Origin: Allobranchiibius sp038199265
GTDB taxonomy: Bacteria; Actinomycetota; Actinomycetes; Actinomycetales; Dermatophilaceae
Assembly (NCBI GenBank): GCA_038199265.1
Contig: JBBPZD010000167.1
Span: forward strand, 1 to 15,714
Direction of reading: 5' to 3'
Length of the DNA: 15,714 nt
The position numbers were made by a program, and so were the translations under genes. How positions within the stretch are numbered: position 1 is the stretch's first letter; every line of letters begins with the position of its first letter. Shown one piece after another: positions 1 through 6,601 of this stretch. The notes under the pieces were generated by a model. It ran no database searches. It was given only the letters and a program-made list of their open reading frames with translations, and was not told where the DNA came from.

Positions 1-1
1 C

Positions 2-76
2 AAGACCGCCGCGGCGCAGAATTACCACCGCTGGGACCCAGACCGAGCCACCGCTTACGACGCCGAAGCCACCTGA
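2..76 (+). CDS. C-terminal tail of an unidentified protein (5' end outside window)
   Basis: An open frame enters from the left edge and ends at a TGA at 74-76. It encodes 24 residues, including the stretch NYHRWDPDRA, and is rich in Ala and charged residues. Its codon use is typical of a GC-rich actinobacterial gene. I do not recognise the family, and the piece is too short to assign a function. It lies about 90 bases left of the insertion sequence and may be part of the disrupted or displaced neighbourhood. It could also be a chance open frame. Confidence 0.3.
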   Translation, partial: KTAAAQNYHRWDPDRATAYDAEAT

Positions 77-132
77 CCGGGCTGGACCACTTTCCACGTT
101 CGTGTCGCCAGCCACCCGAAAATCGGCATAGA

Positions 133-145
133 GGTCACAGTGACC
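133..145. repeat. 13-bp perfect palindrome with 1-nt centre
   Basis: The arms GGTCAC and GTGACC flank a single A, just outside the left end of the insertion sequence. It has the look of a protein-binding site, but nothing in the window says which protein. Chance is possible for a palindrome this short. Confidence 0.3.
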
Positions 146-164
146 ATCGTCCAAGTCCTGAACC

Positions 165-195
165 GGGACTATCCGAATTTCGGTGTTTTTGATCC
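165..195 (+). repeat. IS256-family terminal inverted repeat, left end
   Basis: This sequence begins GGGACTATCC and ends GGTGTTTTTGATCC. It pairs with 1677-1707 at 26 of 31 positions, with the mismatches confined to the outer half. It lies just beyond the 3' end of the transposase gene. Confidence 0.8.
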
Positions 196-204
196 TGTTG
201 GTGG

Positions 205-1629
205 TCAGTACTTTTCGGCGGTGGGCCAGCGACCCTCGAACACGATAGCGAAGACGTTCAACGCTGGTTTCCAGCGCATGGTCCAGCGGGTGGCTCCTTT
301 CCCGGTCGGGTCCAGGCTCCTGGTGACAAGGTAGAGGCACTTCAGCGCGGCGTGCTCGTTGGGGAAGTGACCCCTGGCGCGCACAGCGCGCCGGTAACGG
401 GCGTTCAACGATTCGATCGCGTTGGTACTGAACAGGATCCGGCGTATCTCGATGTCGAAGGCGAGGAAGGGGGTGAACTCTTCCCACGCGCTGTCCCACA
501 GGTGGATTAGCGCTGGGTACCGGTCGCCCCAGGTGGTGGTGAATTCCTGGAACTGTGCCCTGGCCTCGGCCACACTGGCGGCGGTGTAGACCAGTTTCAG
601 CTCCCGGGCGATCTGGTCCCAGTATTTGCGGGATGTTAGCCGGAAACTGTTGCGTAACAGGTGGATCACGCACGTTTGCACGATCGCGTCGGGCCAGACC
701 GCGGCGACTGAATCGGGCAGTCCCTTGAGGCCATCACACACCACGAACATTGTGTCGGCCACGCCCCGGTTCTTGATCTCGGTCAGCACCGCGAGCCAGT
801 ACTTCGCGCCCTCACCCTGACCCGGCGTGCCGGCCCACAACCCAAGGACGTCTTTACCGCCCTCGACGGTGACACCAATCGCGGCGTAAAACGGCCTGTT
901 CGCGACTTGCCCGTCCCGGACTTTCACGACAATCGCGTCGATAAAGATCGCCGCGTACACCGGGTCCAGCGGGCGCGCGAGCCACTCGTTCATCTCATCG
1001 CTGACCCGGTCAGTGATTCGACAGATCGTGTCCTTCGATACCGATGCCCCGTAGATCTCGGACAGGTGCGCACTGATCTCACCACTGGTCAGGCCCTTGG
1101 ACGTCAGCGACAACACCAGCTCTTCCACGCTGCCCAACTTGCGGTGATGCTTGGGCACAATCACCGGCTCGAATGTTCCGGCCCGGTCCCGAGGGACGGT
1201 GACGTCGACCTTGCCCGCGTTATCGGTCAGCACCTTCTTGGTACGGGAACCGTTGCGAACATTGCGGTTTTGCTCCCAGCCACTATCGAGGCCATCAACC
1301 GTGCCTTCGACCTCATCGCCGTCGTGGTCATCCACGACGCCGTCGGTCATTCGATGTTTAGCGTGGCCCAAGTGCTCGGTCATCTCCTCTTCCAGCGCCG
1401 CTTCCAAGACCAACGCAGTGACCTGCTTCAGAAACCCCGTCGGGCCCGTCAACGAATCACCATTAGCCCGGGCGGCCCGCACCAGATCAGCGACCGCGGC
1501 AGCCTGTTGGGCCTGGGCCACGCTCTTTTTGGGTTTACGGTCACCCGGGGCACGCCCCGGGTGAGCAACCGACACCGCCGGCTGCTCCTTGTTGTCCTCG
1601 TGCTCAGCATTCATGTCAGGCAGTTTCAT
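205..1629 (-). CDS. IS256-family (mutator-type) DDE transposase
   Basis: This protein of about 474 residues catalyses transposition of the surrounding element. The mutator-type DDE triad is visible, counted from the ATG at 1629: D231 (FIDAI), D299 (VVCDGLKG) and E406 (TNAIESLN). The family C-x2-H pair CVIH (C320/H323) follows the second Asp. The N-terminal region (roughly 40-200) matches the usual DNA-binding part, including the EEEMTEHLGHAKH segment. I prefer the ATG at 1629 because GAGAAG precedes it; a GTG at 1650 would add seven residues. An unusual acidic insert of about 20 residues (near 96-118, with DDHDGDEVEG) follows HAKH, where relatives usually go almost directly into the SRNG-like motif. 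The frame is intact, so the enzyme is probably functional. Confidence 0.92.
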   Translation of the reverse strand: MKLPDMNAEHEDNKEQPAVSVAHPGRAPGDRKPKKSVAQAQQAAAVADLVRAARANGDSLTGPTGFLKQVTALVLEAALEEEMTEHLGHAKHRMTDGVVDDHDGDEVEGTVDGLDSGWEQNRNVRNGSRTKKVLTDNAGKVDVTVPRDRAGTFEPVIVPKHHRKLGSVEELVLSLTSKGLTSGEISAHLSEIYGASVSKDTICRITDRVSDEMNEWLARPLDPVYAAIFIDAIVVKVRDGQVANRPFYAAIGVTVEGGKDVLGLWAGTPGQGEGAKYWLAVLTEIKNRGVADTMFVVCDGLKGLPDSVAAVWPDAIVQTCVIHLLRNSFRLTSRKYWDQIARELKLVYTAASVAEARAQFQEFTTTWGDRYPALIHLWDSAWEEFTPFLAFDIEIRRILFSTNAIESLNARYRRAVRARGHFPNEHAALKCLYLVTRSLDPTGKGATRWTMRWKPALNVFAIVFEGRWPTAEKY

Positions 1630-1676
1630 GCTCTTCTCATCCGATCCCACCCACCCTGATCAGGTAGGCGTGTCAC

Positions 1677-1707
1677 GGATCAAAAACACCAAATTTGCGA
1701 TACTCCC
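1677..1707 (-). repeat. IS256-family terminal inverted repeat, right end
   Basis: Read on the minus strand it begins GGGAGTATCG and ends GGTGTTTTTGATCC, mirroring 165-195. It lies upstream of the transposase start and probably overlaps its promoter. Confidence 0.8.
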
Positions 1708-1921
1708 ACGGTGGGCGAATATTGTCGCAGGTCAGGCGTGTAACGCAACTGGTGTCCGCGCCAATGACACGCTTTCACCCGTTCGCGTTACGTTCGGGGG
1801 GTGAGGATTGGTTCTGGGCGGGTGTTAGTCCGCGAGTAGCGCCCGAGGTGTTGACGTGCCGCTGGCGAGAGCGGGGTGTGGGGTCCTCGTAGTAGCGATC
1901 GTGACGTTGTGGTGACTGGTT

Positions 1922-2323
1922 TTAGACCTTTGTGGTCTTGTCGTAGATGACGGTGATCTCGTCGATTTTGGCGAGTAGCTGGTCGGCGATGTCCACGTCG
2001 AGAGAGCCCTTGGCACCTGAGGCGCCGGCGAGTTTGGTGGCCTCGTTGACCAGGACGTGCAGTTGGGGGAACATCTCGAAGTGCGGCGGCTTGAAGTAGT
2101 CAGTCCACAGCACCCACAGGTGGTGCTTGACCAGCTCGGCGCGCTGCTCCTTGATGATCAGGGCGCGGACCCGGAAGTCGGGGTCGTCGTTGGCGACGAC
2201 CTTCTCGCAGATGCCTTTGATGGACTGGGCCTCGATGCGGGCCTGGGCGGGGTCGTACACACCACAGGGCAGGTCGCAGTGCGCGCTGACCGCGATGGTG
2301 GGGGCAAGGAAACGGGCGAACAT
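1922..2323 (-). CDS. sodN: nickel-containing superoxide dismutase
   Basis: NiSOD disproportionates superoxide to oxygen and hydrogen peroxide in the cytoplasm, as a hexamer. The 133-residue product has a 14-residue propeptide (MFARFLAPTIAVSA), then the nickel hook HCDLPCGVYD. The hook supplies His1, Cys2, Cys6 and Tyr9 of the mature enzyme, which would be 119 residues. The later motifs IKEQRAELVKHH and LWTDYFKPPHFE are hallmarks of the family. I chose the ATG at 2323 because it gives the usual propeptide and follows an AAAGGGA ribosome site; an in-frame ATG at 2383 would add 20 residues unlike the family. NiSOD needs removal of the propeptide, normally by SodX encoded next door. No sodX is present in the 214 bases before the insertion sequence or elsewhere in the window. 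In actinobacteria sodN is commonly under nickel control by Nur, but no Nur box could be confirmed here. Confidence 0.95.
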   Translation of the reverse strand: MFARFLAPTIAVSAHCDLPCGVYDPAQARIEAQSIKGICEKVVANDDPDFRVRALIIKEQRAELVKHHLWVLWTDYFKPPHFEMFPQLHVLVNEATKLAGASGAKGSLDVDIADQLLAKIDEITVIYDKTTKV

Positions 2324-2508
2324 CACATCATCCCTTTCGTAGATCGCCGCGCGACGAGCACGGCCGGGTGCAGATGCCTTCAACCCTAGGGCCAGGCAGG
2401 TGAGGTTCGCTCATACCCTCTGGCCCGTGCGAGGAGGCAGCAGAGAATCCGATGCACGTGCTCTTCCGATGTCGGCTGCTGCCCGGCCGTCGATGGTGAG
2501 CCGGTCGA

Positions 2509-2733
2509 TCACTGCCGGTGTGGGGTGTAGAGGCGGTGCGCGCAAGACGGGCAGCGTGCGTGGGTGCCGGACCATTCGTTGTTGCTGGTGGGCCAGGGGT
2601 CCCCGAGGTGAGGGGTGTCAGCACCGCATAACGCGGTGTGCTCATCGGGGTAGGTCGCGTGGATCATGCCCTGTGGATCAGTGGGAGAACCGGCCGCCCA
2701 TCCCATCTGCGGCTGTGGCGTTGCGCTTGTCAT
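2509..2733 (-). CDS. small Cys/His-rich putative zinc-binding protein (copy A)
   Basis: The 74-residue product has a C-terminal half with HATY, ALCGADTPHLG, WP and RCPSCAHRLY. Potential metal ligands are H25, H32, C36, H42, C61 and C64, a treble of one Cys plus a CxxC with histidines. The same pattern recurs in the 87-residue protein at 13766-14029. The two align without gaps from HATY to RLY, with 26 of 45 residues identical, and this shared conservation is what supports this reading frame. The frame stays open upstream to 3033, but that extension is low-complexity and has no counterpart in copy B. The ATG at 2733 has GATAGGGA about 11 bases upstream. No function is known to me; a zinc-ribbon-like fold is inferred from the Cys spacing. 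It lies upstream of sodN in the same direction, 185 bases from its start. Confidence 0.7.
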   Translation of the reverse strand: MTSATPQPQMGWAAGSPTDPQGMIHATYPDEHTALCGADTPHLGDPWPTSNNEWSGTHARCPSCAHRLYTPHRQ

Positions 2734-2850
2734 CGTTGACCACGTCCCTATCCCAAGGGTGCCGCGATGTCTTCGGGAACCCCAGTCCATCCTTGCCCAT
2801 CGCAGACCAGTCGTGCACGCGGTCAGATCACCAATGAAACACCCAATCAC

Positions 2851-3000
2851 CGGTCGGCTTTGCGTTCGGCCGCGGGCGGCGCCTTGGCCATCGTGACCGT
2901 GATACTGGCCCGCGTGCTCCTGGCTGAGCGATGGACCCGACCTCAGATAGTCGGGCTCTTGGCCGCGGCCACCGCCATCGTGCTGATCTCCGTGAGCTGA
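2851..3000 (+). pseudogene. C-terminal relic of a DMT/EamA-family transporter
   Basis: About 49 codons before a TGA at 2998-3000 encode a segment (ALRSAAGGALAIV, LLAERWTRPQIVG, AIVLISVS). It matches the end of EamA-type drug/metabolite permeases: a transmembrane helix, the ExxxxxQxxG motif, and the last helix. An intact member has ten helices and about 300 residues. Nothing upstream in any frame supplies the rest, and the same frame further left (from 2767) does not resemble a transporter. It is therefore a decayed fragment. It may mark a deletion boundary between sodN and the cupin gene. Confidence 0.6.
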
Positions 3001-3114
3001 CCACCGCGAATCGGCGGGCCCCTGGGTCCGCAAACCAATCCCAGCCGAAACGGTTGACCCGGTGGACAGGATCGATCGGCGTAGTGGGTGGTGGTGCTAA
3101 CTAGCCTGGCCCTT

Positions 3115-3462
3115 GTGACCTACCAGATCGTCGATCCCACCTCGATTACCGCTGGACCAGGACCTCACCCCGCCGCCAGCCCGTTCGACAAACGGATCAG
3201 CGAGCAGCTCGGCGTGCGTGCTTTCGAGGTGTATCAAGTTGAGCTACCTCCCGGCGCAGAGACCGTGCGGCATGACCACCTCGATGACCAGGTCGAAGAC
3301 GTCTACGCCATCCTGCGCGGGGGCGGCTGGGTGATCGTGGACGACAAGCCGGTACCTGTCGAGCCGGGTCAGTTCATCGCGGTGACGATGGACTCCGCCA
3401 GGCAGGTCCGAGCCGGCGACACTGGTCTTGAGTTCATCGCGCTCTGCGCAGCACCACACTGA
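3115..3462 (+). CDS. single-domain cupin protein
   Basis: The product is about 115 residues and is a small beta-barrel cupin of unknown substrate. Motif 1 is seen as RHDHLDDQVEDVYAILRGGGW, with the metal-type histidines H and H followed by a Glu. Motif 2 is reduced to PVEPGQFIAVT without a second His, so metal binding is uncertain. The opening TYQIVDP and the segment ASPFDKRISEQLGVRAFEV are characteristic of an actinobacterial subfamily. I place the start at the GTG at 3115, which gives the usual N-terminus. Three consecutive GTG codons at 3088-3096 could also serve and add up to nine residues. No clear ribosome site precedes either start. The gene converges with selO and is probably transcribed alone. 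Confidence 0.8.
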   Translation: MTYQIVDPTSITAGPGPHPAASPFDKRISEQLGVRAFEVYQVELPPGAETVRHDHLDDQVEDVYAILRGGGWVIVDDKPVPVEPGQFIAVTMDSARQVRAGDTGLEFIALCAAPH

Positions 3463-3539
3463 CCACTCGGCGCGCCGATGTTCCGCCTGCCCGCCTGAGG
3501 ATCCGCTTGTGACGCCTGCGTCGGCGGCGAGCCTGAGCC

Positions 3540-5003
3540 TCAGGTGCCGCAGAAGGTTCGGTAGCGTCTGAACCCTTCTGGGGCGGCAGCTGCGTAGCGC
3601 TCGAGGCCCGGGCGCTTGATGTAAGGACTGGTCACCACTTCCAGCAACCGTTCCAGTGGAGCGAGATCGTCGATGGTCGCCGCGGTGAGAGCTTCTTCGA
3701 CGAGGTGGTTGCGGGGGATGTAGACGGGGTTGGTCCGGTCCATTTCCTTGTGATCTGGCCCCAGAGCGCGCCACCGGTTCATCCAGGCATCGAACGCCGC
3801 GACGTCGAGGAACAGGCCGCGCGCGGGCTCGGAATCGTCGTGCGCTGCGGCGCTGAGGTGACGAAAGAACGTCGTGAAGTCGACGTGGCTCTCTTGGAGC
3901 AGGGTGAGCAGGTCGGCGACCAGAGGCGAGGTCACTGTGTCGTCGAGGTCGGCGCGTAGCCCGAGCTTGGCGCGCATGCCGGCCGACCACACGGCGTTGT
4001 ACTGCGGCTGAAACCCACCGAGTGACTTCGCGGCGAGCGCGACCGCCTGCTCCTCGTCGTGGTGGAAGAGGGGCAGGAGAGCCTCAGCGAGCCGGGCAAG
4101 GTTCCACTGCACCATGGCCGGCTGGTTGCCGTAGGCGTAGCGCCCGCCATGATCGATCGAGCTGTAGACAGTGGCCGGATCGAAGGCCTCCATGAACGCG
4201 CACGGCCCGTAGTCGATGGTCTCGCCCGAGATCGTGGTGTTGTCGGTGTTCATGACCCCGTGTACGAAGCCGACCAGCATCCACTGCGCCGCCAGCGACG
4301 CCTGAGCCCCGACCACCGCCTCGAACAGTGCGAGATAAGGGTGTTCGGCCTTCGCGGCGTGGGCGTAGTGGCGGTCGATCGCGTGATCGGCGAGGCGGCG
4401 CAGCAGGTCGATGTCGCCCGTTGCACGGGCGTATTGGAAGCTGCCGACCCGCAGATGGCTGCTAGCGACCCGTGCGAGTACCGCGCCCGGCAAAGCGGTC
4501 TCGCGCTGCACCGGGCGGCCTGTTGCCACCACACCGAGGGAGCGGGTCGTGGGAATGCCCAGGGCGTGCATCGCCTCACTCATGACGTACTCACGCAGCA
4601 TGGGGCCGACCGCGGCCAACCCGTCGCCGCCGCGTGCGAACGGCGTGCGCCCCGAGCCCTTGAGGTGCAGATCGCGCAGCTGGCCGTCGGCGTCGGCGAC
4701 CTCGCCGAGCAGGAGGGCGCGCCCGTCGCCCAGACGAGGGGAGTATCCACCGAACTGGTGCCCGGCGTACGCCTGCGCTACTGGTGTGGCGCCATCCGGT
4801 AGAAGGTTGCCGACCAGCATGCTCAGGCCCTCAGGGCTCTGCAGGAAGGCGACCTCGAAGCCGAGCTCGACCGCCAGCGACTCGTTGAGCACGAGCAACC
4901 TGGGATTCGGCACGTCCTCGGCCCGCCAAGGAACAGTCATCTCAGGCAGCTCGCGGGCGAAGCGGTCGCCGAGGGTGACCGCGATCGGGAGTGCAGATCT
5001 CAC
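3540..5003 (-). CDS. selO: protein adenylyltransferase SelO (YdiU/UPF0061 family)
   Basis: SelO is a pseudokinase-fold enzyme that transfers AMP from ATP to Ser, Thr or Tyr of target proteins and is linked to redox homeostasis. The 487-residue product has the full family pattern: AYAGHQFGGYSPRLGDGRA (79-97), HLKGSGRTPFARGGDG (113-128, K115 in the nucleotide site), ARVASSHLRVGSF (177-189), HGVMNTDNTTISGE (248-261, with D254 the likely general base and N255 a metal ligand) and IDYGPCAF (263-270, D264 metal ligand). The chain ends YRTFCGT. This keeps a Cys at the third-last residue, the position held by selenocysteine in many eukaryotic SelO proteins. The start is a GTG at 5003 with only a weak GGCGAG upstream; no closer start gives a better family fit. 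The gene stands alone. Confidence 0.95.
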   Translation of the reverse strand: MRSALPIAVTLGDRFARELPEMTVPWRAEDVPNPRLLVLNESLAVELGFEVAFLQSPEGLSMLVGNLLPDGATPVAQAYAGHQFGGYSPRLGDGRALLLGEVADADGQLRDLHLKGSGRTPFARGGDGLAAVGPMLREYVMSEAMHALGIPTTRSLGVVATGRPVQRETALPGAVLARVASSHLRVGSFQYARATGDIDLLRRLADHAIDRHYAHAAKAEHPYLALFEAVVGAQASLAAQWMLVGFVHGVMNTDNTTISGETIDYGPCAFMEAFDPATVYSSIDHGGRYAYGNQPAMVQWNLARLAEALLPLFHHDEEQAVALAAKSLGGFQPQYNAVWSAGMRAKLGLRADLDDTVTSPLVADLLTLLQESHVDFTTFFRHLSAAAHDDSEPARGLFLDVAAFDAWMNRWRALGPDHKEMDRTNPVYIPRNHLVEEALTAATIDDLAPLERLLEVVTSPYIKRPGLERYAAAAPEGFRRYRTFCGT

Positions 5004-5559
5004 CTCGCCAAGGCTACGCGCGGCACCGCGATCCCCGAGGAGCCGGGTGTGCTCGTCTCGGTCACCGATCGTCGTGTGGGTCGATTGATGAGAGGGGTTC
5101 GACCCGGTCAGCCAATGTTGCGGTAGGTCTGCACGACTACTGCGCTGGAGAAGGATTGCGAACTATCCGCGCGATAACCCGCGGTGCGAAGCAACCGCCA
5201 AGGAGTGGGACACTGGCACCCAAGGCGATCGGGTTCCGCTTTGATGCTCGTCCACTCGTCAGCAACTTCGTGAAGACGATCTGTCCCAGGTGCGGTTAGG
5301 GGCTCGTGTTTCCCGCGTCGAGACCCGGTTGGTAGTAGGTCAGCGATCGCATCCGGTGACCCCACGACGCAACTGAGCGCCTTGATGGAGCGATTCGACG
5401 AACTCGATTTCACATGATCAGGGGCCTGGCGATTGGGTGTCGGGAGTCGTCGATGCCCCAAGAGGTGTCGGGGTTGCCGGTGGGTTCGTGTCTCGTCGGC
5501 GCCGTGACTCCCTTCCGACGACCGGGACGAACTGGGTAACCAGGTAGCAGAATGGTCCG
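5004..5559. other. divergent intergenic region, 556 bases, no gene recognised
   Basis: This stretch separates the divergent selO and pterin dehydratase/VOC genes and must hold both promoters. Short open frames exist on both strands (for example 5108-5461 on minus). Their translations have biased, repetitive composition, no recognisable domain and no convincing ribosome site. I see no tRNA-like fold, strong terminator or long repeat. It may hold decayed coding sequence, but nothing can be named. Confidence 0.5.
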
Positions 5560-6234
5560 ATGGTCGAGATCAATCCCCCGCCGGGTCGCCTCAGTGGCGA
5601 CCAGATCTCCGAGATGGACCTGCCCGATTGGCGCTCGATTCATGAGGCGCTGGAGTCTCGTTTCCATACCGGTGACTTCGCCCGTGGCCTGAAACTCGTG
5701 ACGGACATCGGCCAGGCAGCCGAAGAACTCAACCACCATCCGGACCTCGACCTGCGATACAACCACCTCACCGTCCGGCTGATGAGTCACGACGTATGGG
5801 CCAAGACCTGGCGTGATGTGGAGCTCGCCCGGAGGATTTCGGCGCTGGCCGCGGCCATGGGTGTGACCGCTGACCCGCTGGCGGTGTCCCGGCTGGAGAT
5901 CGGGTTGGACACCTGGAACGCCGACGAGATCAAGCCGTTCTGGTTGGCGGTGCTCGGCCTTCGCCAACACCCGCGATTCACCGACGACTTGGTCGATGCC
6001 GACGGCAATCTCGCGACACTGTGGTTCCAGCACTGCGAGACCCACGACGAGCCGACGCAGCGCTACCACCTGGACCTGCGGGTGCCGCCTGAGATCGCCG
6101 ATGAGCGGATCGAGGCAGGCCTCGCCGCCGGGGGAACGCTTGTATCGGAGGAGAAGAAGCCACGCTTCGTCGTGCTGGCCGACCCGCAGGGCAACAAGGT
6201 CTGCGTTTGCACCCAGATCGGTCGCAGGGACTGA
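5560..6234 (+). CDS. fusion of pterin-4a-carbinolamine dehydratase and VOC (glyoxalase-like) domains
   Basis: This 224-residue protein joins two domains. Residues about 10-100 form a pterin-4a-carbinolamine dehydratase domain, the enzyme that recycles the hydroxylated pterin made by aromatic amino acid hydroxylases. The family signature is met exactly: E55, H59-H60-P61, Y67, H77 and D86. Residues about 108-220 form a vicinal-oxygen-chelate domain (SRLEIGLDTWN, FWLAVLG, YHLDLRVPPE, FVVLADPQGNKVCVC). The architecture is known in actinobacteria, but the VOC domain's substrate is not. The ATG at 5560 has no strong ribosome site but gives a plausible N-terminus. No aromatic amino acid hydroxylase or pterin gene lies nearby, so the fusion may serve another dehydration or a regulatory role. 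Confidence 0.88.
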   Translation: MVEINPPPGRLSGDQISEMDLPDWRSIHEALESRFHTGDFARGLKLVTDIGQAAEELNHHPDLDLRYNHLTVRLMSHDVWAKTWRDVELARRISALAAAMGVTADPLAVSRLEIGLDTWNADEIKPFWLAVLGLRQHPRFTDDLVDADGNLATLWFQHCETHDEPTQRYHLDLRVPPEIADERIEAGLAAGGTLVSEEKKPRFVVLADPQGNKVCVCTQIGRRD

Positions 6235-6601
6235 TGAGGACAGGTAGCTCGGTGAGGGTACGGGCGGGGTAGGTCACGGTTGCCTCCTGGGCAATGTGTG
6301 GTGATTGGTGCCGGTGCGACAACGGTGCTCCCGAAGCGACACCCTGGGGCTTCTAGCCTCCGCCGGTCGAGAGCCCGCCCCCGGTGACAAACGATGGCCA
6401 ACCGGGAACGGCGCCGCACCCGCCTGAGGCGCACCTGTCGTTGCTGAGCACGTCGACGGTGGTGGCGCGATCGTGTTCAGCGCAATGGTCAGGACCGTTA
6501 TCGGCCTGACCGGATGGCCCGACAGACGTCGTGACGTTGTGCCCTGGTGAGACAGGTCGACAACAGCGGAGGATCGCAGCAGCTACCTCAAGGAGATTCC
6601 C
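6235..6601. other. intergenic region upstream of the enolase gene, 367 bases
   Basis: No convincing gene is seen here; the minus-strand open frames are arginine-rich shadows. The stretch should contain the promoter of the eno-ppsA operon. It holds the inverted repeat at 6487-6511 and ends with a strong AAGGAG ribosome site at 6590-6595. No promoter hexamers can be assigned with confidence. Confidence 0.5.
6487..6511. promoter_or_regulatory. 25-nt inverted repeat upstream of enolase (putative operator or leader hairpin)
   Basis: The arms GGTCAGG and CCTGACC are perfect complements. Inside them CCG pairs with CGG around a TTAT loop, leaving one unpaired A. This gives ten base pairs in all. It lies 90 bases upstream of the enolase ATG. 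No T-run follows it, so it is more likely an operator or mRNA leader structure than a terminator. The binding partner is unknown. Confidence 0.45.

Larger units (their letters stand above)
165..1707 (-). mobile_element. IS256-family insertion sequence, complete, about 1.54 kb
   Basis: The element is bounded by imperfect inverted repeats at 165-195 and 1677-1707, with 26 of 31 bases pairing. The inner part, including GGTGTTTTTGATCC on the left, is perfectly conserved. It carries one transposase gene on the minus strand that fills most of its length. I looked for the 8-9 bp target duplication usual for this family on both flanks and found none at any nearby boundary. The insertion may be old, or the flanks may have been rearranged. 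The element lies 214 bases beyond the sodN stop, where a sodX maturation gene is often found. Confidence 0.85.

Noticed and set aside
907..1659. 250-codon plus-strand frame opposite the transposase
   Set aside because: It is a shadow of the transposase; the composition is Arg/Val/Leu-biased and no domain is seen.
1740..1791. Imperfect inverted repeat GTAACGCAAC / GTTCGCGTTAC near the right end of the insertion sequence
   Set aside because: A one-base bulge and a loop of more than 30 bases make a functional hairpin doubtful; it is not followed by a T-run.
1899..1911. 13-base word TCGTGACGTTGTG shared with 6529-6541
   Set aside because: A 13-base match between two places is expected about once by chance in a window this size, and the flanks do not match.
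2734..3033. N-terminal 100 codons of the open frame containing copy A
   Set aside because: No similarity to copy B, low-complexity composition, and a better-placed ATG with a ribosome site at 2733.
3244..3990. 248-codon minus-strand frame across the cupin and selO ends
   Set aside because: The translation is extremely Arg/Pro/Ser-rich and it overlaps two confident genes.
4059..4802. 247-codon plus-strand frame opposite selO
   Set aside because: It is antisense to a complete, family-length SelO and has no recognisable domain.
5108..5461. 117-codon minus-strand frame in the selO intergenic region
   Set aside because: No domain, no convincing ribosome site, and atypical composition for this genome.
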